Positions 52,773 to 60,128 of a stretch of 64,000 nt of DNA are shown here, piece by piece (position 1 is the first letter of the stretch; the number at the start of each line of letters is the position of its first letter). This stretch comes from Alkalihalophilus pseudofirmus OF4. GTDB taxonomy: Bacteria; Bacillota; Bacilli; Bacillales; Bacillaceae_D. A program made the translations under genes and the position numbers. A model generated the notes under the pieces. The model was not told the DNA's origin and did no database searches. It saw only the letters and a program-made list of their open reading frames with translations. The stretch covers positions 1,736,001 to 1,800,000 of the forward strand of contig NC_013791.2 in NCBI RefSeq assembly GCF_000005825.2, in the 5' to 3' direction.

Positions 52773-53126
52773 TCAACCGCGCAAAATCTTCTCCATCGCC
52801 TTGCCTTTCGCTAATTCATCAATCAGTTTATCCATATAACGGATCTCCTGCATCGTTGGCTCTTCAATGTTTTCTACTCGAATGCCGCAGACTACTCCTT
52901 TGATCAGTTTCCGAGATGGGTTCATCTCAGGAGCTTCTGCTAAGAATGTTTCAAAGTCGGTCTCTTTCTCGATATGTGCCTCTAGTTCTTCCTGGCTGTA
53001 CCCTGTTAACCAGCGGATGATTTCATCGACTTCTTCTTTCATACGGTCTTTTTTCTCGGCTTTTGCCACATAGCAAGGGTATACCTTTGCGAAGCTCATC
53101 GTATAGATCTTATGTTTAGTCGTCAT
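52773..53126 (-). CDS. DUF2200 domain protein
   Basis: 117 aa, soluble, with the DUF2200 motif set: [19 protein letters not shown] near the N-terminus, [16 protein letters not shown] in the middle and a C-terminal [19 protein letters not shown]. Family function unknown. AAGGAG precedes the ATG by 8 nt. Lies between two repeat-rich gaps and has no clear partner gene. Confidence 0.85.
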   Translation of the reverse strand: MTTKHKIYTMSFAKVYPCYVAKAEKKDRMKEEVDEIIRWLTGYSQEELEAHIEKETDFETFLAEAPEMNPSRKLIKGVVCGIRVENIEEPTMQEIRYMDKLIDELAKGKAMEKILRG

Positions 53127-53769
53127 CGTTTTCTCCTTTTTCTCTTTTCTTCATTATAAATTGGATGGCAGGATGGTTCAATTAAAGATCTCCTGTGGTG
53201 GAAAGGGATATTTCCTTTAAACTATTCCTTCATATTCCTATAGATGTTTTATGTCCTCTGTTAAGTACACAAAAAAATGGTTTCCTGATTTGGAAGCCAT
53301 TTTTATAGGTGACCATATACTGTTACCAATTCGTTTTTCTCTTTTACGTAAAGAAGATAAACAACTACTAATCACTGTCTCAATAGATGAAAAATCTATT
53401 AAAGATAGATGTGAGAATGATTGTTTTTCTTCTAGAAATAATGACTTAAATAATAAATTGTATACCTAAAACAATGAAAGCCCTACCTCTCTTTCATCCT
53501 TACGGCTCCTTGTCCGTGCCAGTGTGAATCAGGATTGCAAAAATCAAGTGACTATTTTATCGAGTTATTTGATGAAGCTTCAAACGATCGTTAGAGAAAG
53601 TTAAATATTAAAAATGGGTTAGATTGTAGAAATAACAAAAGAGGTTAATGCTCTAAAGGTGGGTTGGAGAAGTTGAATGTCTTTGAAAGGATTTACTTCT
53701 AATAATAAACATATTCACCAAAAAATCAGGATGTTTCCGGGTGATGTAAGACGTTATTTTTAATTAACC
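53127..53769. other. Intergenic region, no convincing gene
   Basis: Holds a hairpin with T-tract near 53268-53306 and a possible 28-codon plus-strand frame at 53677-53763 (GGAG 7 nt before ATG) that I do not accept. A longer plus-strand frame at 53251-53469 lacks any ribosome site and overlaps the hairpin. Nothing else seen. Confidence 0.45.
53268..53306 (-). terminator. Terminator-like hairpin without a near gene
   Basis: On the minus strand AAAATGGCTTCC and GGAAACCATTTT form a 12-bp stem (one mismatch) with CAAATCA-type loop, followed by TTTTGTG. The nearest minus-strand stop is 460 nt to the right, so it may end an untranslated RNA or a leaderless read-through transcript. Confidence 0.5.
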
Positions 53770-54231
53770 TTAACAGAAACTTTTAATTTGATTTTCAGTA
53801 ATCCCTTTAATGAATCCCAGTTCACTAATCAAAAATTCATGTGCGTTATCTAACATTTTTTTCTCGCTTGTATTAAGTGTTTTTTCTTTCTTCATTTGCA
53901 TTAAATCACGAACAACTTCAGCACATTCTTGTAATTTACCTGTTTTTATTTTGTCCGTGTTCACTTTATACCTTTGTTTCCACGACAGTAAGCTATCTGA
54001 TTCTCCATGTTGAAAAATGTGAATGATGTTTTTTAATGCAATTATGTCAGTAACAGGTCGTATATTTGAACTCAATATTTTACCTGTAGGAATCATGACT
54101 TGCATATTACCGATTGACATTTTTATAACATAATACTGTTGTTTTTTTCCTGAGATTTCCTTTTCTTCTATGGCTTTAATTATACCTGCTCCGTGCATTG
54201 GATAAACAATATTGTCGCCAATTTGAAACAA
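53770..54231 (-). CDS. CarD/CdnL family RNA polymerase-binding factor (YdeB-like)
   Basis: 153 aa, the same length as B. subtilis YdeB. N-terminal Tudor-like RNAP-interacting domain with QIGDNIVYPMHGAGII and C-terminal helical DNA-binding domain with VVRDLMQMKKEKTLNTSEKK. Modulates open-complex formation at promoters. TTG at 54231 is chosen with GGAGGTG 6 nt upstream; the frame extends 42 nt further but without a site. Confidence 0.9.
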   Translation of the reverse strand: MFQIGDNIVYPMHGAGIIKAIEEKEISGKKQQYYVIKMSIGNMQVMIPTGKILSSNIRPVTDIIALKNIIHIFQHGESDSLLSWKQRYKVNTDKIKTGKLQECAEVVRDLMQMKKEKTLNTSEKKMLDNAHEFLISELGFIKGITENQIKSFC

Positions 54232-54325
54232 ATAATCCACCTCCATATATGGTAACCTTCTTAACCTTAACATATATGTTGTTTTTTATCAAATTTTTAA
54301 TAATATCATAAATTCACTTTTAACG

Positions 54326-54592
54326 TCAACTACTTTTTCTTGATTCCATCACAGCCCCTTCATACTCAACAACCACTCGGTCACCAACCGCAAACGTGTC
54401 TTCTTCATTCACAGACAAATTCACGCTCACCTTGTCACCAGAACTTAAGATCTCTCCCTCTTCAATCACAAAAATCGCACGGTCATTATGGATGCTTTCG
54501 ATCATCCCTGTAAAAGCAGCATTTTGCATTTGATCCTCATTACTGAAAGCTGCAAGCAGACAGCTGGTAAGCACAATCAAAGTGTTATACAT
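54326..54592 (-). CDS. Small exported protein, truncated copy of the gene at 56441-56764
   Basis: 88 aa. A hydrophobic N-terminus (YNTLIVLTSCLLAAFS) is followed by GMIESIHNDRAIFVIEEGEI and GDKVSVNLSVNEEDTFAVGD, an OB-like beta core. The C-terminus stops early (ESRKSS) where the paralogue continues. The Cys in LTSC is not well placed for a lipobox. ATG at 54592 chosen after TAGGGG. About 170 bp of DNA are nearly identical to the paralogue, pointing to recent duplication or gene conversion. Confidence 0.68.
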   Translation of the reverse strand: MYNTLIVLTSCLLAAFSNEDQMQNAAFTGMIESIHNDRAIFVIEEGEILSSGDKVSVNLSVNEEDTFAVGDRVVVEYEGAVMESRKSS

Positions 54593-54879
54593 GAAGTTAC
54601 CCCTAGTTTCTTTACTATAATACGATCGAAGCCGGAATAAATGTTTCAATTCATACAAACATTCCCAACACTTTGTTGTGCTAGACTCAGAGAATAGTTG
54701 TTCTCTTAAGGAGGCTTTGAAAATAGATCATAACATCAATCGTGAAAGCAGAGTGTTTATGGTAAACTTAATATGTAGATACTGGAAATCCTTTTATTTC
54801 ATCTATGTCCATCTTGGGTTTCCTGTAGATTTTATTGGTTGTAAGGGAGTAATGGAATAATTATTTAGGAGGATTCGTT

Positions 54880-55077
54880 GTGAAATCTCGGCATGATCGA
54901 ATACTGCTTTATATTGTGTGCCTCCTCTTCCCTTTCATAGGTGTGCTTTTAGCTCTTATTTGGTTAGGTGAGAAGGACTTGGAGAAGAAAAAGATGGGGA
55001 AAATCTGCTTACTTATGGCGTTAGCCTCCTTCCCTTTTTATATCGTATTTACGAATATCATAAGCATTTCTACATAA
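54880..55077 (+). CDS. Small membrane protein, unknown
   Basis: 65 aa with two helices (about 8-28 and 42-62) and a basic loop (EKDLEKKKMGK). GTG start with AGGAGG 7 nt upstream. Family not recognised. Faces a convergent SRAP gene across a shared hairpin. Confidence 0.72.
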   Translation: MKSRHDRILLYIVCLLFPFIGVLLALIWLGEKDLEKKKMGKICLLMALASFPFYIVFTNIISIST

Positions 55078-55098
55078 TCGTATCGGTATATTCAACTT

Positions 55099-55130
55099 GA
55101 AAAGCGGTGGTCTCTTAAAGACCACCGCTC
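55099..55130. terminator. Bidirectional terminator between convergent genes
   Basis: AGCGGTGGTCT and AGACCACCGCT form an 11-bp stem with a CTTAA-type loop; T-rich DNA lies on both sides. Confidence 0.75.
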
Positions 55131-55135
55131 AATCT

Positions 55136-55795
55136 TTATTCTGATAAAGACTTAATACATTCCTCAGACTCATTTCTCGGATTATTTACATACGTTGAAA
55201 CCTCGTGAGCAGTCATATATTGAGCTGGGTATGGTTTAATAATATCTTTTACTATTTCTTTATCTTCTATGGAAGGATCTAACCACACTTTTCTTTCCTC
55301 ATCCCCTAGAATGACTGGCATTCTATCGTGTATGTCTCTCATAAATTCATTCGGTGCTGTTGTTAAAATCGTGCAGGAAACGATCTCCTCATCCCCTGAT
55401 TTCCATCGATCCCATAGACCGGCAAAGGTGAAGATCCTGTCGTTTACAGTGATTCGATAGGGCTGCTTCGTTTCATCTGTTCTCTTCCATTCATAGAATC
55501 CATCTGTCACAATTAAACAACGCCTTCTTTTCAGCAAGCGTTTAAAAGCAGGCTTCTCATCCACTGTTTCACCGCGGGCATTAATCATTTTATACCCTAT
55601 CTTTGGGTCTTTCGCCCACACAGGGACAAGACCCCACTTTAAATATCCAGCCTTCCTCTTCTTTCCATCTGAAATCACGCTTAAGACAGGCTGGCTTGGA
55701 GCGATATTGAATCTTGGCTCATAGTCATCTAAATGAACATTAAGCTGCTTTTCAATTTGTTCTTTAGTTGCGGTTAACGTAAACCTGCCACACAT
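55136..55795 (-). CDS. SOS response-associated peptidase (SRAP/YedK/HMCES)
   Basis: 219 aa. Catalytic Cys2 at once after the initiator (MCGRFTL), NARGET near residue 73, WKR region (FYEWKR) and the His in HDRMPVIL are all intact. SRAP proteins form a thiazolidine link with abasic sites in ssDNA. ATG at 55795 is required so that Cys becomes residue 2 and follows GAGGTG by 8 nt; the frame extends upstream but that would bury the Cys. Monocistronic, convergent with a small gene. Confidence 0.94.
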   Translation of the reverse strand: MCGRFTLTATKEQIEKQLNVHLDDYEPRFNIAPSQPVLSVISDGKKRKAGYLKWGLVPVWAKDPKIGYKMINARGETVDEKPAFKRLLKRRRCLIVTDGFYEWKRTDETKQPYRITVNDRIFTFAGLWDRWKSGDEEIVSCTILTTAPNEFMRDIHDRMPVILGDEERKVWLDPSIEDKEIVKDIIKPYPAQYMTAHEVSTYVNNPRNESEECIKSLSE

Positions 55796-55832
55796 GAAAT
55801 CACCTCTTTGAACTATTATACCTAGTGTGAAT

Positions 55833-56312
55833 TCAGTAAGTATTTCGGTTATTCCTGTTCTTTTCAATCAAATGCTGCACACCATATAAGAGGTAGGCTT
55901 TGTAATGAATATAGAAAAAGAATTGCACGTAGTTTAGTCTTTTTAACTTGATGATTTTAATTTTCTTTAAAAAAGGCATGAATAAAAAGCTGAAAGCTGC
56001 GTTAGCCAGAGCGTTAAGTAAAACAAACTTCTTAAAATTCCCGTATGAAAATTTATGAATCCAGACAGCAATTGGGATATAGGGGCCTATGTCAAAGGGC
56101 AGTTCGTCTTTTATAAATGATCTCGGTTTATCATAAAACTCCCACCATCCTCGCATGTGTCCATAGATATGGCTGATCATTTCTAAAGTGGCTATGATAA
56201 AGCTGGAAGCAAAAAACCTTTTGAAATGCCTTTTGCCAATAAACAGTAATGAAAGCCATGGAACTAGTATAATGATTAGATTAAAAAGGATATGTCGTCT
56301 AGAAGTTTTCAT
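55833..56312 (-). CDS. Multi-pass membrane protein, unknown
   Basis: 159 aa. Four hydrophobic segments (about 8-26, 34-52, 75-95 and 104-122) and a basic C-terminus (KKIKIIKLKRLN). ATG at 56312 with GAGGTG 9 nt upstream. Family not recognised. Immediately upstream of the SRAP gene on the same strand. Confidence 0.65.
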   Translation of the reverse strand: MKTSRRHILFNLIIILVPWLSLLFIGKRHFKRFFASSFIIATLEMISHIYGHMRGWWEFYDKPRSFIKDELPFDIGPYIPIAVWIHKFSYGNFKKFVLLNALANAAFSFLFMPFLKKIKIIKLKRLNYVQFFFYIHYKAYLLYGVQHLIEKNRNNRNTY

Positions 56313-56440
56313 AAATGGATACACCTCGCATAGAAACAGTGCTCTTAGAGTACCCAAATGCGACATATACAATCCTATTCATAAACAATATAACGAAGAT
56401 CTAATCTTCTGTGAATGTTTTAGGTGCTTGGTGTTTAATT

Positions 56441-56764
56441 TTAATTAATCAATTTGATTGAAATCGTATGAACCTGCAAAGGGTAAGATTCCATCACAGC
56501 CCCGTCATACTCAACAACCACTCGGTCACCAACCGCAAACGTGTCTTCTTCATTTAAAGACAAGTTCACGCTCACCTTATCACCAGAGCTTAAGATCTCT
56601 CCTTCTTCAATCGCAATAATCGCACTGTCATTATGGATGCTTTCGATCGTACCGGTAAATGAAGCTTCTCCTGTTAACTCATGCTCACCACTATTGCATG
56701 CTGTGATGATTACTACTGTGAGAATAAAGCTCAGTAAAATGAATCGTTTAGTGATGAAAACCAC
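56441..56764 (-). CDS. Small lipoprotein with OB-like core
   Basis: About 107 aa. Signal peptide ends in lipobox ITAC; the mature part (FTGTIESIHNDSAIIAIEEG, GDKVSVNLSLNEEDTFAVGD) is a compact beta domain of the DUF3221/OB type. The start is uncertain: GTG at 56764 follows AAAGGGG, but the spacing is short. Near-duplicate of the gene at 54326-54592. Confidence 0.68.
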   Translation of the reverse strand: MVFITKRFILLSFILTVVIITACNSGEHELTGEASFTGTIESIHNDSAIIAIEEGEILSSGDKVSVNLSLNEEDTFAVGDRVVVEYDGAVMESYPLQVHTISIKLIN

Positions 56765-57005
56765 CAGCCCCTTTTCTGAATTAATTATAAGACGTTTACC
56801 TTTTACTTTCCGTTTCAAATTGTTCAATTTTCACAAGAACTTTGTTTTACTAAATTAAGTTTAAAAGTATGACGGGTATGGATTTATCTACTTAGAACCT
56901 TGGCTTTTTCTTGATGATTCCATTTTAACCCATGCTTTCTTTAACTCACCACTAAAGTTTTAATAAACAATGAGTAACTTTACAATGCTTCCTTGGTGTT
57001 ATGAA

Positions 57006-57572
57006 TCATTCTTGGCAAGGGGTAATAGGCAAATCACCGGGTTCAAGTTCGACGGAAGTAAAAAAGTTATTACTATTATCAGTACACTGGATAGCAATAG
57101 TATAAAAATCATTCTCTTCATTTCTACTAAATAAAGTGAGATTAAAAACTGCTCTACATGACTCTCCATTAACTAGTAGGAATCCAATACCCGAAGCAGC
57201 TAATGCTATTCCGTCTTCTATTGAAAAACATGTGGGAGCGGAGACAAATGATGAAAATAACTCTGTTGTTTCGCCACCACTTAACGAAACGTTACGAAAA
57301 CGAACGTAACTTGCAAGTTCATTGCAATTTGGACAAATGCTTGCTTGTAAAAATATCCCTGGTACGGAACTCTCTACAGTAGCAGAACATTCACACTCAC
57401 CATTCACAGGAATCGGTGTAGCAGTTGATGTTATATTGATGACTGGATTAACATTGATTGTTGGATTTGCTGTGTTTGTATTAGAAGGGTTATTCTCAAT
57501 TTCATTCTTATTTTTTATGGGACAACAACATGATACACACTTGCAATAATTACATCTCTGCCTATCAGACAT
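57006..57572 (-). CDS. Cys-rich leader protein with beta-type C-terminal domain (paralogue 2)
   Basis: 188 aa. Residues 7-19 hold CNYCKCVSCCCPIK, then linker NNPSNTNTANPTINVNPVIN, then ECECSATVESS and a Ser/Asn-rich beta domain of about 120 aa. Shares leader and linker with the gene at 43647-44243 but not the last domain, so the family is modular. AGGAGG precedes the ATG. A SigK-like promoter lies upstream. Likely spore-surface protein (inference). Confidence 0.8.
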   Translation of the reverse strand: MSDRQRCNYCKCVSCCCPIKNKNEIENNPSNTNTANPTINVNPVINITSTATPIPVNGECECSATVESSVPGIFLQASICPNCNELASYVRFRNVSLSGGETTELFSSFVSAPTCFSIEDGIALAASGIGFLLVNGESCRAVFNLTLFSRNEENDFYTIAIQCTDNSNNFFTSVELEPGDLPITPCQE

Positions 57573-57605
57573 AAGTTATAGCCTCCTAAACTCTTAAGAT
57601 ATTAT

Positions 57606-57632
57606 TAGCTTATGCCGGCATCAGTATGATGT
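57606..57632 (-). promoter_or_regulatory. SigK-like promoter of the Cys-rich gene at 57006-57572
   Basis: AC, 16 nt, then CATAAGCTA on the minus strand: both the -10 CATANNNTA and the -35 AC match the SigK consensus with normal spacing. The -10 ends about 34 nt before the start codon. Confidence 0.55.
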
Positions 57633-57761
57633 TTAGGTATTGGCAGGAGATTAATAGTGGAATTAGTATAAAGAAATCAATATAAATGTTGACCTGCTAA
57701 TGTAAATGGGTTCATAAAAGGTACTTATTGTAAGAGGCACGCAATATTTAATTTAGAAATC

Positions 57762-57793
57762 AACAAAAAAGCTCATGCCTAGATGAGCTTTTC
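57762..57793 (-). terminator. Terminator of the HhH-type gene
   Basis: AAGCTCAT and ATGAGCTT form a stem on the minus strand with a CTAGGC loop and are followed by TTTTGTTG. Confidence 0.85.
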
Positions 57794-57803
57794 ATTGACC
57801 ATA

Positions 57804-58004
57804 CTATTTCTCCTTAAACGATAAGCCTGCTTCCACTAATGAAGCTCTCATCGTTGGCAGTGATGCTGGGCCAACGCCGTGGAGTTTCAGGATTTCTTTT
57901 TCTGTGTAGGTTGAAAGCTTCTCCAATGTATCAATTCCTTCGTGAACTAAAGCGCTTCTTGCTGGTGAACTTAGCTTCGAAAGGAAGCCGTTGTCTGATG
58001 CCAC
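57804..58004 (-). CDS. Helix-hairpin-helix / RNAP-alpha-CTD-like small protein
   Basis: 66 aa, helical. LSSPARSALVHEGIDTLEKL and LHGVGPASLPTMRASLVEAG carry two HhH-like turns (GVGPAS); the fold resembles the C-terminal domain of RNA polymerase alpha and small DNA-binding HhH proteins of Bacilli. GTG start with GGAGGG 7 nt upstream and its own terminator. Confidence 0.82.
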   Translation of the reverse strand: MASDNGFLSKLSSPARSALVHEGIDTLEKLSTYTEKEILKLHGVGPASLPTMRASLVEAGLSFKEK

Positions 58005-58099
58005 TATAGATCCCTCCTCGTCTACTATTTGCTCTTCAAGTCTCTGTGATGTATGTATGTCTCTTCTTCATTATACAAAGAAATAAGAACAGACTCTAC

Positions 58100-58942
58100 T
58101 TACCTTTTTACTGCGCGCTCAGGGTTTGCAGGCCCTTCATGTTCTAGTGCATCAAAAACAAAAGAAAACGATAATTGATCGTACACAATTCCCTGATGGC
58201 CAATTAAATTGAATCTGTAATAGTCTTGGATGGTGATATTTGATACCTGCTTTTCAGGGCCATCTAGGAATGCCGATGTATAAGGAATCACAACTTGATC
58301 CGTTTTTGTAGAGATGACAGTATAGGAGACATTTCCAGGGGTCTCGTTCCCTTTATTCAATTCCTCTAAGAACTCAGATCCAACGAGCTGCTGCTGGCAC
58401 GCTAAACACGAGGTAATATCTGCTGCTCCTGAATTGATCTGTTCTAATCCAAAAAATCCGGTTGTTCCATGGTTAGAAGGGACAAAAGCAATCAGATTCT
58501 CCACAAATTTATCTCCGCCCAAAAACTTTAAGTAGTATCTCGGCATCATCCCGCCTTGGCTATGACCTATAATATCGACTTTGTCAGCCCCGGTTAATTG
58601 CAAAACATTATCTACAAACTCATTCAATTCTATAGCTGACTCTTTAATATCACCTGTTGATGGTCCAGAGTGAGTTAAACCGTAATTCATTGCATAGACA
58701 CAGTATCCTTTTTTAGCAAGCTCGGGTGAGAGAGTCAGCCAATTTTGAGCACTTCTTTCAAATGTACCTGGAACAAGAATAACTGGGTTAGGCTTGTCTG
58801 AAGCTGGTTCACAATTTGGCAGGTTTGCTCCAGGCGGCGGTGTTCCTTGTTCAAGCAAGAATGCCTCTCCAGCCTTAAAATGATCGGGCAAAACGAAAAA
58901 GAAAGCGATTGCAATAATGAATTGAAACGAATATTTAACCAT
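58100..58942 (-). CDS. Secreted lipase/esterase (Lipase_2 type)
   Basis: 280 aa. A signal peptide (about 1-25, ending near FKAGEA) precedes an alpha/beta hydrolase: oxyanion motif VILVPGTFERS, nucleophile GHSQGG (Ser near residue 129), acid near STKTDQVV and His in LIGHQGIV. Four Cys suggest a disulphide (SCLACQQ). Such enzymes cleave esters outside the cell. GGGGAATGTTAG precedes the ATG, a weak site. Confidence 0.9.
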   Translation of the reverse strand: MVKYSFQFIIAIAFFFVLPDHFKAGEAFLLEQGTPPPGANLPNCEPASDKPNPVILVPGTFERSAQNWLTLSPELAKKGYCVYAMNYGLTHSGPSTGDIKESAIELNEFVDNVLQLTGADKVDIIGHSQGGMMPRYYLKFLGGDKFVENLIAFVPSNHGTTGFFGLEQINSGAADITSCLACQQQLVGSEFLEELNKGNETPGNVSYTVISTKTDQVVIPYTSAFLDGPEKQVSNITIQDYYRFNLIGHQGIVYDQLSFSFVFDALEHEGPANPERAVKR

Positions 58943-58982
58943 CTAACATTCCCCTTTTCCATCATTTAAGCTGCTCGTTCAC

Positions 58983-59032
58983 ACAAAAAAGCTCACAAAA
59001 TGACTGCCAGGCAGTATTTCAATGAGCTTCTC
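58983..59032 (-). terminator. Terminator of the gene at 59149-59319
   Basis: Long stem on the minus strand: AAGCTCA pairs with TGAGCTT and inner AAATACTGCC pairs with GGCAGTCATTT, followed by TTTTTTGTG. Positioned after the small-protein gene and before the lipase start, so it ends the upstream unit. Confidence 0.82.
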
Positions 59033-59148
59033 AACATCTCCGCGCAAACGATTAACTTAACATTAAATATACAGAATATTTAGAATGGTGTCAAAGTAAT
59101 TTATTCCCATGTACTATTTACTAGAAATGTGAGCCGGAATTTAAAACC

Positions 59149-59319
59149 CTACTTCCCCTTATTCATAAAAAATCCAATTAAAACCGTAATAAACCCAGCA
59201 GCAATAAGAAGCTGCACCGCATTCGTCGGGCCAGCATCCCAGCTTGAAGTGTTCTGTATAAATAAACCTAAAAGCATGATCGAAATCCCTAGCAGCATTA
59301 CTTTTATCGGGTCTTTCAT
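59149..59319 (-). CDS. Small two-helix membrane protein
   Basis: 56 aa: MKDPIKVMLLGISIMLLGLF is the first helix, a short acidic turn follows (NTSSWDAGPTN), then LLIAAGFITVLIGFF and NKGK. ATG with AGGGGG 7 nt upstream. Lies 11 nt from the lipoprotein gene on the same strand, so the pair is an operon ended by the long hairpin near 59008. Function unknown. Confidence 0.68.
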   Translation of the reverse strand: MKDPIKVMLLGISIMLLGLFIQNTSSWDAGPTNAVQLLIAAGFITVLIGFFMNKGK

Positions 59320-59330
59320 AAAATGTCCCC

Positions 59331-59753
59331 CTATTCTCTTTCTACTAGCTCACAAAGCATTTTCGTCGTATTGGCATTCGTCATATAGGTCTCTTCAAAA
59401 TTAGGTAAATAGGTAAGAACACTTTCTTCACCTTCATCACCAAGCCATACATAGCCGCCGTGCATCGGCAATCCATTAGCATAGGTAACGACGATTTCAT
59501 AATCAGGGTAGGTAGTAATCTCAACTGGCCGCTCCCTTGTGTTTTTCATGATCTCTCGAAAGGACTGAATGGCTGCTTCGTCTGTATACGTATAAAGAAT
59601 GTCATCATCTGGATTCATGACACCTCCTCTTGGGTAGGAAACATCCATTTGGACGATAGGCTCTTCAAGCAACACCATCGACTCGCCGCGGTTCAGGCAG
59701 CCGGTTAATAGTAGGGCTATTAGTAAAGTGATGATTGCAGCTGATTTTTTCAT
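59331..59753 (-). CDS. Lipoprotein of unknown function
   Basis: 140 aa with lipobox LLTGC after a clean signal peptide; the mature protein is acidic and mixes beta strands with a C-terminal helix ending ELVERE. GAGGAACC precedes the ATG. First gene of a two-gene unit. Confidence 0.75.
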   Translation of the reverse strand: MKKSAAIITLLIALLLTGCLNRGESMVLLEEPIVQMDVSYPRGGVMNPDDDILYTYTDEAAIQSFREIMKNTRERPVEITTYPDYEIVVTYANGLPMHGGYVWLGDEGEESVLTYLPNFEETYMTNANTTKMLCELVERE

Positions 59754-59879
59754 GTATGGTTCCTCTTTTTGTTAATTTAGTTATCTATTGATTCATAAGC
59801 GATTATAAATTCATCAATTATATAATCAGTCACTTGCTAACCTACAATAAATTGAATAGATTGGTAAGTATAATTGTAA

Positions 59880-60080
59880 AATAATCCGGATACGAGATGC
59901 AAAAATGTTTCAGTTAATGTAAAACAAGGCGAATTAAATATCGCAATGTTCATAGTTAATACCGATCAATTTGTTTCACAAGATGACATTCCAATGTCTG
60001 ATGTTATATTAGAAGCTTCAGATATTGAGTTTATGCTTGAAGAAGTAAAACAGTATGGCGAAAATTTAGGTACGTGGTAA
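59880..60080 (+). pseudogene. Coding remnant without a start, unknown family
   Basis: A 66-codon open stretch reads sensible protein (VKQGELNIAMFIVNTDQFVS and ILEASDIEFMLEEVKQYGE) but has no start codon with a ribosome site at its 5' end; the first ATG lies well inside. Probably the 3' end of a gene whose beginning was lost. A terminator follows at 60086. Confidence 0.4.
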
Positions 60081-60085
60081 AAACA

Positions 60086-60122
60086 AATCCCCTTCACTTT
60101 CTGTAGTGTAAGGGGATTTATT
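60086..60122. terminator. Bidirectional terminator between the remnant and the DUF262 gene
   Basis: AAATCCCCTTCACT and AGTGTAAGGGGATTT form a 14-bp stem (one mismatch) followed by T-rich DNA on both strands. Confidence 0.8.
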
Positions 60123-60128
60123 TATTTA

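Noticed and set aside
53251-53469. Plus-strand 72-codon frame
   Set aside because: No ribosome site and it overlaps a terminator-like hairpin.
53677-53763. Possible 28-aa plus-strand microprotein
   Set aside because: Has GGAG at 7 nt, but it is short, of mixed composition and without a promoter or terminator.
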